This document shows positions 33,032-45,250 of a stretch of 64,000 nt of DNA, piece after piece. Source of the stretch: Mantis religiosa (lineage: Eukaryota > Arthropoda > Insecta > Mantodea > Mantidae); NCBI GenBank assembly GCA_030765055.1, contig CM060953.1, positions 16,611,571 to 16,675,570 of the forward strand, written 5' to 3'. The notes below the pieces were generated by a model, which ran no database searches, had not been told where the DNA came from, and saw only the letters and a program-made list of their open reading frames with translations. A program made the position numbers and the translations under genes. How positions within the stretch are numbered: the stretch's first letter is position 1; each line of letters begins with the position of its first letter.

Positions 33032-36000
33032 TGACAAATTCAGACAAATAAGGAAAATATTAGAAATGGTCATTTCAAGAAAAGCAATGTATTTGACATA
33101 AATTGTGTTTTGGTGTAGTAATATGTTGTCCACCTTTAATAGTTTCCGAGTTATTCAGAAGTCATCCAGAATGAAGACTTGTAAAGAAATTCCTAAAGAA
33201 AATTAAGATATAAATTACAATTTTCGTGAAAATATCTTAAACATAATGTGGTTTAATCGATATCTTTCGAGGATAGGTGTACCTTTTTGATACCTGCAAT
33301 TAAATCGGAGTACGTAAATTATCAAATAGTTAATAAAATGTTTTACGTGCTTATTTTTAAAGCAGATATGATATAACCTATTACTTTTGCTGCATCAAAC
33401 AGGATCGAATAGTGCTTTCGGGTTTAACAGAAGTGTAAGTAAGGTTCTTGCCTCTTTCTTTATTGAGGTTTTCAGAGAAAATATTCACACACTTTGATTA
33501 AAAAAGTAGATTTCTTTTTATATATGTTCATAGAAAGGAAACGTGCATTTGTTAGAAGAACAATGCGTAAGAGAAAATCAGAGAAATATATGCTGCTTAA
33601 AATAGGCAATTTAAGTCAAATAAATTGATTTTTTCTTGCTTTTCTCTTTCTATTGCCGTAATGCAAAGAACGGAGTTTCAAAGGAATTGCTTAAAATAGT
33701 TGCCTATCATATATTGTCATTTTGTCTGCAAGGAAACATATGATGAATACATTTCCGTAAACAAGAGACGGTCGATATTCCTCCGCTGCTCTCATAAACG
33801 AGCACAATCTCAGAGCAAGCATAACCTATAAAATAGAACAAGCTCTGTGGAGGATTCTAAACGCGTACTCTTAATTCAGATGGTTGTAGTTACGCCTGTT
33901 TTACGACTATGTTAAAATTTTGCACTGCGGAAACGTCCTGCGAAGGCAAGGAGAAGAATAAATAGCTGTTAATACATTATATAAAGCTAAGAGATTTCGG
34001 ATGTTCCATAAATGGCGGTAAGATGAAACATCTAAATATGGATAGAAAATGCAAAATGTAAGTAAAGAAGAAAAACCATACTCCAAATTGCAGGCATATT
34101 TTGAAATTAACTGTCTAAATATTGCTTTTTTATTCTCTTTTCCTTTGCGGTTACGTAATTATAAGAAGTAAAGGTTTCAACACCCAGATCTACCGGAAAT
34201 GTGCTTCTGAGACTCTTTGATTAATAAATAACAATAATAATAAAACAACTTCAAGAAAGAGGCCTCTGTATGAACAATCGAAAGCGTTATTTGAGTTCGG
34301 CTTGTATAAAGGTTTTCTCTTCATGGCCATGAGAAAAAACAAACGAATTACGACTTCTTGTGTGAGCAAAGCTTAAGTATGTTATAATGTAAACCAACAA
34401 CAATGAATATCTCAGAATAGTTAATTCCATGAAACATTATTGAACATAAACCGTGTGACCTAAGGTGAACCAAGAGCCTTTACTAAAAAATTAAGAAATA
34501 CAACTGATTCAGGTATCATGAAATTATTTGAAACGTATGATGTTTTAATCAAAGATTTTAAAGCTGTTTTTGATTAAATAAATTCTTTCTAGTTTTTTTC
34601 ACGTAAAGACATCATTTTATGGGCAGTTTTCACAATTTAACCTCCCCTAAAAGAAGGACACACCAAGATATGCATTTTATTTATCCTAACATATATTTAT
34701 TCTAAATATATTCATTCATTTTTGAATACATCATGTTTATCGCGGCTGGTCGGCGCGCATCACAGTCCAATCAGGCCTTCCAACTGAGCAGCGAAGATTG
34801 CCTCCAGGGCGATATAATGTGCTGGCAAGCGTGGGGTTGACAATCGCACCTCCAGGACACGCCGTCGGATATTCCGATTTCCGCAATCACCAGAGGCTTT
34901 ACAATCTATTACGTTTACACTTGTAACTTGCATGTTTTACGGCCTTGCAGCATTTGATTAAATCAGGTGCACTATTTGGTTACTACAGACTCGCAGTTCT
35001 TACTATTACTACAGTAAAACAAAAGAAATATCACAATAAGAGAAATAAAAGAATCGAGTGCTACTAAAATCCCCTTTTATTAATAATTCTTTGGAAAAAT
35101 ATGCTTATATTAGTTTATTATGTATCTAGTGCATAATTTCTGTGAATATGAGCATTATACACGTGTTATACACAATATTCTATGCAAATTTAAAACATAA
35201 ATATGTAAATAGTTATTTACGGAACTTGTGAGTAAGTTGATGCTTATTAGTGCGCAAAAAAATTAACGACCGATACGCCAAGCCTCATCAAACTTACCAT
35301 ACGTAATTTTATACGTCAACTAAGAGAAATTCCACTTCAATTATAAAGATATGTATGTTTCTTTCTTGTTTTCAAGATAAATAAAAAAAATTGAACATCG
35401 GACTAATCGCTAGTCAAAGAGATTATAATATGCCTTTGGCACTATATCAGAGTAGGCGTTGTGCTTTTGTCTCGTAAATTTTAACCTTATTCTTCTGCTT
35501 GACCTGCTATATTGACTCTGGTAGAGATAATTCGAGCATTCGTAAAGTTTATTCATGTCAAACAGCAAAAGAAATACTTTTAATGAACAAAAGTATCGTG
35601 TAATGGTGTGTTTTCTTATATTAGCGGATAAAATAACTAACAAATACAAAAAATGTAATATTATAATGTATTAAAAGGGGAGATGACGTAATATGGTTGC
35701 TATAGAAACCTTATTTACTGAATTGAACAAATTTAAAGGAAGATGGATGGTAATTATAAAATAAATTTTATGGAAATGGTCAACTGACAGATATGAGTAC
35801 ATCGACAATGTAAATTTTAGATCAAAGGGTGTATGAGATAAAATGCTTGTGAAGGATTGGTAGCATTTACGCTTCTACTGGATAAGTGACTTAGGTCAAT
35901 TCCAATCTATGTAAGAGCTTGGCACTAAATAAATAAATAAAAATAAATAAATTAAATAAACGGTATTAAAACATGGACTGTATTACAGTTAGAATTTAAA

Positions 36001-37867
36001 GGAATCCAATAACATTAAGACTTTATTAATGCCACAAAAGTCAATAGGTATTTACAAAAAGATTGTGAAACATTTTGTAGATGGAAGTGTTAGGTTAATG
36101 CATCATTTTTAAGGTATCATTATTAGAATTATGGCAATTGGTTGCGATTTTTGGTGTCAAAATTACGTGTTTTAATGCCTAGAGTGCTGTATTGAAAAAG
36201 GAAAATTGAAAAATCAGACTTTAATAAGGAAATGATTAACGACACAAAAGTTAGATGAGAAATTTTTTTGTGTAAACAAGAATTGCATTTTTGTAAAGTA
36301 AGGTTTTGGCTACCTCTGGCGGTTTACTGGAGAGGCTAAGGTCATTCAGAATGAATAAGACTTCAACCTACATTTCATTTGACATGGAAATGTGTTAAGA
36401 TATTTAAATTAAACCTTTATAACCACTTTTGAAATTAATTCAATTTTATAAAAATGTGTCTACGTAAAGTGAAGGTAATTTGGGAAGATGGATTCCGTTT
36501 AATATCTTCATTTCGTATCCTTAGAAAACCTGAACATAAGCACCAAGTTTGCTTTATAATGTGATTTTCATTTTCAGGTTACGTTGTCCTCAGACAAACA
36601 TGTGAATGCTGAATCGCGAAGTCAAAGCTATCCCAACATCAAGAGACGAGCGAACTAAAACAATGGAGCGTCGTTAATTATTTCCGATACCAACTTTGCG
36701 TTAAATATTTACAAGGCTGTGATTGTGAACTCGCAGTTGGCAGTCTCTGGGGAGACTACGTTAGAAAACTTGTAAATAGGGATGTATTTTACAGATAAAG
36801 TACATCTGCAACGATATTTCCTCATCTGGACTGCGCTGCTGCAGCAGCACGTGCGAGCAAGTAAAATATTTACCGCGGGAAAAGCCATCCGGTCGGTAAT
36901 ATGCGTGCGTACAGCCTATCTCCAGCTCCCGATTTAAATAATATCCCCTTTAAACGTTACAGGATGGCGATTCCTGACAAGCTCGTTGGATACTGCCTCT
37001 CGATAATAATGAAATTACAGTCCCCATGATAATCAATGGAACAAAACAAATACCGACTTCTCATTTAAGAAACATGAGTATTTATATATTCAATAATATA
37101 ATATACGAAAATTCTTAATTCCTAAAATCCACTTGATATTAGTTGTATATTTTAACAAGTTCTACAATTTTTGTTTACAAATATTTCCTCCAAGTAAAGT
37201 TAAGTAAAAGTTAACACGATTTCGGAGCACTTCAGAGCCTATTACAAAAAATATTAATACATGTCATTTCTTATTAAGATAGCATAAACATATGAAACTC
37301 TAACCACATATTTCACGTAATTCTCAGTTACTCAAAATTTTCGAAACATTTCACATATAAACGGTAATTTACAAATTCTCTGGGACAATTCTTTGATCTT
37401 TATACGCGAGCACACACACCAAGACGTCTTATTTATAAAACTGCTTTCTTATGTTCCAAAAGTTTCACAAACATATAATTCCAGCAAAATATAGGAATGG
37501 AGTATCTGAAGGGAATGTTACCATGGTAATTTAGAACAAAAACACGGAAAGTTGAAGATCACTACATGAACTTCCATTTACGCTACCAAATTTTAAAACT
37601 TTATCTTACCTTCCCAATCCAATTTAACCAAAATTGCACGATTTATTTATGGAATTAGAATAATAAAGAACTAATGATATTTATTTATAGCTTCTCCTTT
37701 TATAGACAAGCATCTCACTATGATCTTGATCATATTAATTGAGAATCGTTACTATAATCATTGTTATAATTTTGCACACACCAGCTTTTCTATAAAGCAG
37801 ATGAAATCTCACGTGATATTCATTGAAGATGTATAAAATTAACAAAACGTCAAATTTCCTTATACTC
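33032..37867. other. No gene seen
   Basis: Nearly 5 kb of AT-rich sequence without recognisable coding capacity. Two short GC-rich islands stand out (34740-34925 and about 36.81-36.96 kb), with no motif I can name. ATGGTTGCTATAGAAACC at about 35.69 kb resembles the terminal word of the 136-bp MITE-like unit. Confidence 0.5.
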
Positions 37868-37965
37868 CTAAGGGCCCATCTCAGTAGCGTAGGTACTGGA
37901 GTATCTCCTCACTTTCACGAGATTACGAGTTTGAATCTCGGCCAGGCTGATAAGGTTTTTTACAG
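37868..37965 (+). repeat. SINE-A copy 4, tRNA-like head
   Basis: GCCCATCTCAGTAGCGTAGG (A box region) and ACGAGTTTGAATCTCGGCCAG (B box region) are followed by the SINE-A transition GGGTTTTCCCTTATTCTG. The tail continues as a tandem array. Confidence 0.85.
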
Positions 37966-38650
37966 GGTTTTCCCTTATTCTGAAAGATGAATGTCTTGTA
38001 ACTCTAAGCTCTATGTACCCTGTACTCATTTGAACATCATTTCATTCATCGTCTGATATGACTTAACGTTGGACGTTTTCTCTTATCCTGAAAGATGAAT
38101 GTCTGGTAACTCTAAGCTCAATGCACCCTGTACTCATTTGAACATCATTTCATTCATCGTCCGATATGGCTTAACGTTGGAGGTTTTCTCTTATCCTGAA
38201 AGATGAATGTCTGGTAACTCTACGCTCTATGTACTCTGTACTCATATGAACATCATTTCATTCGTCTGATATGACTTAACTTTGGAGGTTTTCTCTTATC
38301 CTGAAAGAGAAATGTCTCATAACTCTAAGCTCTATGTACCCTGTACTCATTTGAACATCATTTCATTCATCGTCCGATATGATTTAACGTTGAAAGTTTT
38401 CTCTTATCCTGAAAGATAAATGTCTGGTAACTCTAAGCTGTATGTACCCTGTACTCATTTGAACATCATTTCATTTATCGTCCGATATGACTTAACGTTG
38501 GAGGTTTTCCCTTATCCCGAAATATGAATGTCTGGTAAATCTAAGCTCTATGTACCCTGTACTCATTTGAACATCATTTCATTCATCGTCCGATATGACT
38601 TAACGTTGGAGGTTTTCTCTTATCCTGAAAGATAAATGTCTGGTAAGTCT
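37966..38650 (+). repeat. 107-bp tandem array from the SINE-A tail, second locus
   Basis: Six to seven units with a 107-108-bp period (TAAGCTCTATG at 38005, TAAGCTCAATG at 38113, and on to about 38540). The unit is the same as at 0.4-1.5 kb, again directly attached to a SINE-A head. Confidence 0.93.
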
Positions 38651-39519
38651 AAAGAATGGCCGTTTGAAGTACCTACGGTCTGTTTTAACTTTTAACTTAC
38701 CACATTATAAAAAAAGAAAAGGAATCCGTCACTAATTAATTAATTTTCAGAACATTATGTATACACGTGTATTAATGCACCTTTGTGATTTCTGAACGTA
38801 CTAGCTCTTTACTATCCGAATCTTGCTCCTATGGACGTTTCATTGTTGACTTCATCGGAACGCCTAATTGCTTTATCTACCCTGTTTTATAACTGTTCTC
38901 TCAGCCTATAATTTTCTTTGCTAATGGCATCGATTTTAATATTTCTTTCAGTTATTTATGTATCTACGTATAATTTATTTATAAAATTATTAACCTCAGC
39001 TCAATATTTCCGATCTAATATACAAATATTGGAAAGTGGTGGCAAACAAAAGGATAACGGCTTGTATTAACCATGGCGGAAAACGCCGATATACTCCTCG
39101 GGTTCATTTGAGACCGAGTCGGTCGGTATATATTAACCAACAACATTGCTATCGCGCTGGGAGCCGCGAGGGAAAATATCGGCTATCTGATGCACGGGAA
39201 ACAAAACTGGCACGCGGGGAAATTCCATCCATCCACCGGCTATGTAGACTAAATTAGTCGATTAACCGATGGGGAAATGCTACGGGCAATGCTAGCGTTC
39301 TGCACGCGCGTTCTCTCTCTCGACCCCGTAATAGTGCTTAATACGGACACAGCTTGTCTCGGCAGTGATTTTTGAAACAATCAGCGGCCGAAAAAATAGC
39401 TTAAAAGTATTTTAAAATGAGAGTTTGTTTTATACTTCAGCAAATATGACGGAATATATTTCCTCCTTGTTCCCTGCAATGAAAATACCGTTTATATACA
39501 CAGTTGTGCAAAAGGAATA
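38651..39519. other. No gene seen
   Basis: AT-rich, with a GC-balanced part at 39.04-39.34 kb. An open frame there (39036-39257) has no recognisable domain. Confidence 0.5.
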
Positions 39520-39727
39520 GCTTATGTATGTAGGATGAACAAAAAGAATAATGGAAATTAATTGTTCTTCCACACTAGCTCTGTGTAGGCTAAAGCATGG
39601 AATGATAGAGTCAGATTCAAAAATTCTATGCCATAGCCGGGATTTGAACCGCGGATATTCTGGTTGCCGTCCAGCCACTCTAACCGTGTAGCTGCTATGG
39701 CCAACGTGCCGACATGGCATTAAAATC
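39520..39727 (-). repeat. SINE-C copy 1
   Basis: On the minus strand the head starts GCCATAGCAGCTACACGG (A box) and continues with GGTTAGAGTGGCTGGACGG and CGCGGTTCAAATCCCGGC (B box). CTATGGC then pairs with the initial GCCATAG like an acceptor stem. The tail (AATTTTTGAATCTGACTC, ending TTCCATTATTCTTTTTGTTC) follows. It is tRNA-derived but too altered in the anticodon arm for a tRNA gene. Confidence 0.85.
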
Positions 39728-39758
39728 TCCAACTGTCTCGTGTTTTTCCCGGTAAAAC

Positions 39759-41856
39759 CACTTAGGAGTTCTCATAAACACATGGGACAACTACCTTAAT
39801 GGCGACTTACTATGCTGTAAGTTCTTTAAGGCCCGGACTTTATAGTTAACCACTAGGAGTTCTCATAAACACATGGGACAACTACCTTAATGGCGACTTA
39901 CTATGCTGTAAGTTCTTTAAGGCCCGGGCTTTATAGTTAACCACTAGGAGTTCTCATAAACACATGAGATAACTACCTTAATGACGACTTACTATGCTGT
40001 AAGTACTTTAAGGTCCGGGCTTTATAGTAAACCACTAGGAGTTCTCATAAACACATGAGACAACTACCTTAATGACGACTTACTATGCTGTAAGTAATTT
40101 AAGGCCCGGGCTTTATAGTAAACCACTAGGAGTTCTCATAAACACATGAGACAACTACCTTAATGACGACTTACTATGCTGTAAGTACTTTAAGGCCCGG
40201 GCTTTATAGTAAACCACTAGGAGTTCTCATAAACACATGAGACAACTACCTTAATGACGACTTACTATGCTGTTAGTACTTTAAGACCCGGGCTTTATAG
40301 TAAACCACTAGGAGTTCTGATAAACACATGAGACAACTACCTTAATGACGACTTACTATGCTGTAAGTACTTTAAGGCCCGGACTTTATAGTAAACCACT
40401 AGGAGTTCTCATAAACACATGAGACAACTACCTTAATGACGACTTACTATGCTGTAAGTACTTTAAGGCCCGGGCTTTACAGTAAACCACTAGGAGTTCT
40501 CATAAACACGTGAGACAACTACCTTAATGACGACTTACTATGCTGTAAGTACTTTAAGACCCGGGCTTTATAGTAAACCACTAGGAGTTCTCATAAACAC
40601 ATGAGACAACTACCTTAATGACGACTTACTATGCTGTAAGTACTTTAAGGCCCGGGATTTATAGTAAACCACTAGGAGTTCTCATAAACACATGAGACAA
40701 CTACCTTAATGACGACTTACTATGCTGTAAGTACTTTAAGGCCCGGGCTTTATAGTTAACCACTAGGAGTTCTCATAAACACATGAGACAACTACCTTAA
40801 TGACGACTTACTATGCTGTAAGTACTTTAAGGCCCGGGCTTTATAGTAAACCACTAGGAGTTCTCATAAACACGTGAGACAACTACCTTAATGACGACTT
40901 ACTATGCTGTAAGTACTTTAAGACCCGGGCTTTATAGTAAACCACTAGGAGTTCTCATAAACACATGAGACAACTACCTTAATGACGACTTACTATGCTG
41001 TAAGTACTTTAAGGCCCGGGCTTTATAGTAAACCACTAGGAGTTCTCATAAACACATGAGACAACTACCTTAATGACGACTTACTATGCTGTAAGTACTT
41101 TAAGGCCCGGGCTTTATAGTTAACCACTAGGAGTTCTCATAAACACATGAGACAACTACCTTAATGACGACTTACTATGCTGTAAGTACTTTAAGGCCCG
41201 GGCTTTATAGTAAACCACTAGGAGTTCTCATAAACACATGAGACAACTACCTTAATGTCGGCTTACTATGCTGTAAGTACTTTAAGGTCCGGGCTTTATA
41301 GTAAACCACTAGGAGTTCTCATAAACACATGAGACAACTACCTTAATGACGACTTACTATGCTGTAAGTACTTTAAGGCCCGGGCTTTATAGTAAACCAC
41401 TAGGAGTTCTCATAAACACATGAGACAACTACCTTAATGACGACTTACTATGCTGTAAGTACTTTAAGGCCCGGGCTTTATAGTAAACCACTAGGAGTTC
41501 TCATAAACACATGAGACAACTACCTTAATGACGACTTACTATGCTGTAAGTACTTTAAGGCCCGGGCTTTATAGTAAACCACTAGGAGTTCTCATAAACA
41601 CATGAGACAACTACCTTAATGACGACTTACTATGCTGTAAGTACTTTAAGGCCTGGGCTTTATAGTAAACCACTAGGAGTTCTCATAAACACATGAGACA
41701 ACTACCTTAATGACGACTTACTATGCTGTAAGTACTTTAAGGCCCGGGCTTTATAGTTAACCACTAGGAGTTCTCATAAACACATGAGACAACTACCTTA
41801 ATGACGACTTACTATGCTGTAAGTACTTTAAGACCCGGGCTTTATAGTTAACCACT
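39759..41856 (+). repeat. 91-bp tandem array (about 23 units)
   Basis: CCACTAGGAGTTCTCATAAA recurs every 91 bp (39850, 39941 and so on). Units also contain GAGACAACTACCTTAATGAC and TTAAGGCCCGGGCTTTATAG. Homogeneity is very high: many adjacent units are identical, and variation is limited to a few sites (GTAAACC/GTTAACC, AAGGCCC/AAGACCC, ACATG/ACGTG). The array lies between two SINE-C copies in the same orientation. No similarity to the SINE body is evident. The unit has no spacer structure, so it is not a CRISPR array. Confidence 0.97.
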
Positions 41857-41865
41857 ATTAGGTAA

Positions 41866-42036
41866 ATTAATGGAAATTAATTGTTTTTCACATTGGCCGT
41901 GTGTAGGCTAAAGTATGGAAAGTTAGAGTTCCACTGAGAAATTTAATGCGATAGCCAGGATTTGAACCACGGATCTTCTGGTCTCCGTCCAGCCGCTCTA
42001 ACCATTGAGCTACTATAGCCAATGTGCCGATATGAC
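41866..42036 (-). repeat. SINE-C copy 2
   Basis: Same orientation as copy 1: GGAAATTAATTGTTTTTCAC tail, then the complement of the B box (AGGATTTGAACCACGGATC) and the A box (GCTCTAACCATTGAGCTAC). Confidence 0.85.
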
Positions 42037-42088
42037 ATTAATATGACTAACTGTTTTACCGAGAAAACAGGAGCCAGTTGGAGAATTT

Positions 42089-42215
42089 AATGTCATATCG
42101 GCACATTGGCCATAGTAGTTCAACGGTTAGAGCGGCTGGACGGACACCAGAAGATCCGTGGTTCAGATCCCAGCTATGGCATTGGAATTTTTCAGTCTGA
42201 CTCTATCTTTCCAAA
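42089..42215 (+). repeat. SINE-C copy 3, head-to-head with copy 2
   Basis: GCCATAGTAGTTCAACGG then GTTAGAGCGGCTGGACGG and GTGGTTCAGATCCCAGCTAT. Together with copy 2 it makes an inverted pair around about 50 bp (the arms share TAATGTCATATCGGCACATT and its complement), which could fold into a long hairpin. Confidence 0.85.
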
Positions 42216-42307
42216 AAGAATCATATTTACGAGGGCGGTTAGAAAAGCATCCGACCTAATAAAGATACAAGACATTCTTTTTTTCAGAATTTTTTTATTT
42301 TTATTTT

Positions 42308-42477
42308 TCAACATAGTCTCCTTGTAACTCTAAACACTTCTCCCAGCGATGCTCTCATTTCTATAACCCGTCCAAATAGTACTCGGAGTTTTTCAACATA
42401 GTCTCCTTGTAACTCTACACATTTCTCCCAGCGATGCTCCCATCTCAGTAACCCGTTCGAATAGTACTCGGCGTTTT
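42308..42477 (-). repeat. Two 85-bp units at the 3' end of mariner M2 copy 2
   Basis: ACATAGTCTCCTTGTAACTC occurs at 42311 and 42396, exactly 85 bp apart. The unit is the one amplified about 36 times at 22.5-25.6 kb, so this locus shows a minimal two-unit state. Confidence 0.95.
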
Positions 42478-42479
42478 TA

Positions 42480-43442
42480 TCTACAAAATAATTGTTCTCG
42501 AAGGTCACTGCCTCTTCATTTGACGAAAATCTCTATCCTCCGAGCGTAATTTTCAGATGAGGGAACAAACAGAAGTCGCTTGGGATTAGATCTGGTGAGT
42601 CAAGCAGTTCCAACCGTAATTCGTGGATTTTCGCCATTGCAACCGCTAAGGTGTGACACGGCGCGTTGTCTTGGTGAAACAGGAGTTTCCTTTTCTGCAA
42701 ATGATTCCGTATTCCAGCAAGTTCTGCCTTCATCTTGTCAAGTATTGATGCGCAGTATGATACTGTAATAGTTTTCCCTTTTTGAAGATAATCGATTAAA
42801 ACAAATGCATGACAATCCCACAAAACAGACGCCATTACTTTCCCAGCCGAAAAAAACAGCTTTTGTTTTTATGGAGCCGGTTGCCGCTTTACATTCCACA
42901 GTTTGGACTGTATTTTTGTTTTGGACATATAATGAATGGTGTATCCAAATTTCATCTACAGTAATTAATCGACGCCAAAACGTGGACTTATTGCGCTTAA
43001 ACTGCGCCAATAGAGCGTTGGAAATGTTCATTCGAACACGTTTTCGGTGTAACGCGAGAAAACGCGGCACCCAACGCGTGGACTGCTTTCTCATGTCTAA
43101 ATGTTAATTTAATATGTGACAAACACGTTCGTTTCACTTGTTCATAGCCTCTGCTACCTCTCTCATTTTATTTCGGCGTTCGTCTAGCACCATTTGATGA
43201 ATTTTGGCGATGTTTGCTGGTAGTAGCAGTTTTCGACGTCCCGAACGTTCATCCTCTCCCAAGCTCTTACGGCCCCGTTTAAATTCAGCTGCCCAAAATT
43301 TCACTGTGGTAAATGATGGTGCGGAGTCCCCATATACAGAATCTAACTCATCTTTGATTTTCGGAGGCGTATTGCCTTTCAAAAACATATATTTAATGAC
43401 AGCTCGATACTCAATTTTGTCCATTTTCATAAAAACACTCAC
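42480..43442 (-). pseudogene. mariner transposase (M2), frameshifted
   Basis: Three minus-strand segments. Segment 43442-43134 holds MDKIEYRAVIKYMFLKGN and the helix-turn-helix (PSFTTVKFWAAEFKRGRKS). Segment 43094-42738 holds TRWVPRFLALHRKRVR and the first catalytic motif TVDEIWIHH. Segment 42835-42533 holds FHQDNAPCHTLAVAMAKIHE (second Asp) and SPDLIPSDFCLFPHLKITLGG (third Asp). The 34-residue spacing is shortened by about four residues (no PPYS segment), and at least two frameshifts are present. The C-terminus (NNYFVDKNAEYY) runs into the duplicated 85-bp unit. It has no activity but is better preserved than copy 1 in the middle. Confidence 0.9.
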
Positions 43443-43583
43443 ACCAAGTCACTCAAATGACTGTTAAATAACAACTGAGCGTCCAAAATGGCTTAAACCT
43501 TGGTGAGTAACTGTCAACAGAAGAACAACAAAATTCACTAGCTTTTATTATATATGTATACAAGATGAACAAAAGAATCGTGA

Positions 43584-43585
<2 letters not shown>

Positions 43586-43651
<66 letters not shown>
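43586..43651. repeat. (AT)n microsatellite
   Basis: About 33 uninterrupted AT dinucleotides, next to the truncated 5' end of the mariner. The Tyr/Ile-only open frames over it are artefacts. Confidence 0.98.
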
Positions 43652-43655
<4 letters not shown>

Positions 43656-43845
43656 GTTGGACAAAACGTATTATCCTTATGTACCGGGTGAACAAAAGGA
43701 ATCGGAAATTGACAATAAGGGTACTTAGCGACCTTTCTTTGTTCTCATGAGAGCTACTGGCTCTCCAGACAATGTAGGGGGCTGTAACAGAGCTAAAGAA
43801 TGTTCTGGAAACAGCCTGTATAACTGGTATGTTAGATAAATTCAT

Positions 43846-44673
43846 CTTTCAAATATTTTGTTCATGTTTCTGAACATTTTCTAGATATTTTATGTTAGAG
43901 TTTTGAATTCTCTAATTCTTGGACTTTTCTTGGACTTTTCTCCATCATGGTATAAAATGGAACGGAATTTCAAAGCTGCCCCATATCAAAGAGCTCCTAA
44001 GTAATTTAAATATCGCATAAAATTCTTCTGAATCCCTGATGAGTATAGAAAATGATGTGAGAGCAGGATATGTTTGATGTAATTCATTGATAAGCTAAAA
44101 ACTGAGATATATATGCTTTATATTATATATGTTTGGTGAAAGACTGATTTTGTTAAAGTTACTTGCGTAAAATTTAATATTCTTGAACTTTATGAGCCAT
44201 TATTTATCCATTTTAAATTACCGCTGTTTAATTGATGTAGGGATATGAAAATTCATGACCTGTTTATTGCTTTAGAAACAGTGATACACATTATAATGCT
44301 GGCAACACTTAGATTAACGTAAGCCATGTTTAGTTCTAGTGGATTCCGCTGGAAGTGCTCACGTATAAAAACTGCACGATTTGATTCTTTTGTTGCAAAC
44401 TGTTGCACTTCCTGTCTCTCTCTGCAGACTAGCAGCTTCCGTTATTGCATAGGATCAGTAACTGTAAATGAGAGCGAAGGAGGGAAACGGCTTTGGGAGC
44501 GGAAATGGAATTTTCTCGCAAATTTACACACTTTCCGGAGCTGCACTTCCGCTAACCAAGAACATCTGTACCGACTGTGAGAAAAGCGTCAGTCTAAATG
44601 CTCCAGAAATGTATTTCTAATGAAATTAGGTTATTCTTTGTTATTTTCTACCAACACTTCGGAACTCCCTTCA

Positions 44674-44715
<42 letters not shown>

Positions 44716-45093
44716 TGTTACAAAAACATCCGTTCTTTTGTGTATGTGTGTGTACAGATGTATTCTTAACATGAACACACCTTTAAAAATGTTATTTTTT
44801 CTCAGAAATCACTGTAAAGGTTTTGAATAAAAATAGTTTATGTTAAGATATTTTCATAACACATTCAATTTACATGTTGAATTTTCTAGGAACGTCCTCA
44901 GTAATCCTCTTTATTCTGTTTGACATTTTATAACTGGTAAACCTAAAATATAGGCAAAAATCTTAGTCCACAAAAAATGTAGAGCTCGTAAAACCTCGCA
45001 GTTATTTCCTGAATTTCCCAAAACATAGTATTCTGATATATGAACACGCTATTCAGTTGTTATGTTTCGGCCAGCAAAGAGAAAGGCATTTCC
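43846..45093. other. No gene seen; poly(A) run
   Basis: AT-rich, with an A run of about 33 at 44679-44711. A GC-balanced part at 44.33-44.58 kb has a short open frame (84 codons) that I do not recognise. Confidence 0.5.
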
Positions 45094-45250
45094 CAGGTAT
45101 CCTATAGCAACCGGTTTTAAAACATTTGACTATCGCTTATAGGTTAATGTATTCCCTGTTTCTCTTGCAATTACAAGAAAACTAACAATAAAATAATCTT
45201 TATATAAAATAACATGAAGCAGATAAAGGAATAAATGTTTGTAATAATAT
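45094..45250 (+). repeat. Dispersed single copy of the 136-bp MITE-like unit
   Basis: CCTATAGCAACCGGTTTTAA, then ACATTTGACTATCGCTTA, GTATTCCCTGTTTCTC and AATAAATGTTTGTA follow the order of the arrayed unit at 28.2-29.2 kb, including its edge word. It shows that the unit exists outside the array. Confidence 0.7.

Larger units (their letters stand above)
42230..43545 (-). mobile_element. mariner family M2, copy 2
   Basis: The 3' terminal repeat CGAGGGCGGTTAGAAAAGC starts right after TA (42228-42229). The homology runs to about 43545, where the 5' terminal repeat is lost next to an AT microsatellite. The length of about 1.3 kb is normal. It carries only two of the 85-bp units (42308-42477). Confidence 0.9.

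Noticed and set aside
39759..41856. CRISPR array
   Set aside because: The repeats are contiguous 91-bp units without unique spacers, in an obviously eukaryotic TE-rich context. The same applies to the 85-, 107-, 112- and 136-bp arrays.
42105..42181. tRNA gene
   Set aside because: The acceptor-like stem and B box look tRNA-like, but the anticodon loop lacks the invariant U33 and several dispersed copies share a SINE tail. The same reasoning excludes the B-box hits at 13.92, 46.49, 51.28, 54.11 and 59.43 kb.
43453..43845. Open frame rich in Tyr and Ile
   Set aside because: Translation of the (AT)n microsatellite.
44326..44580. Possible host exon in a GC-balanced stretch
   Set aside because: Short frame without recognisable domain or clear splice context; cannot be supported without conservation or RNA data.
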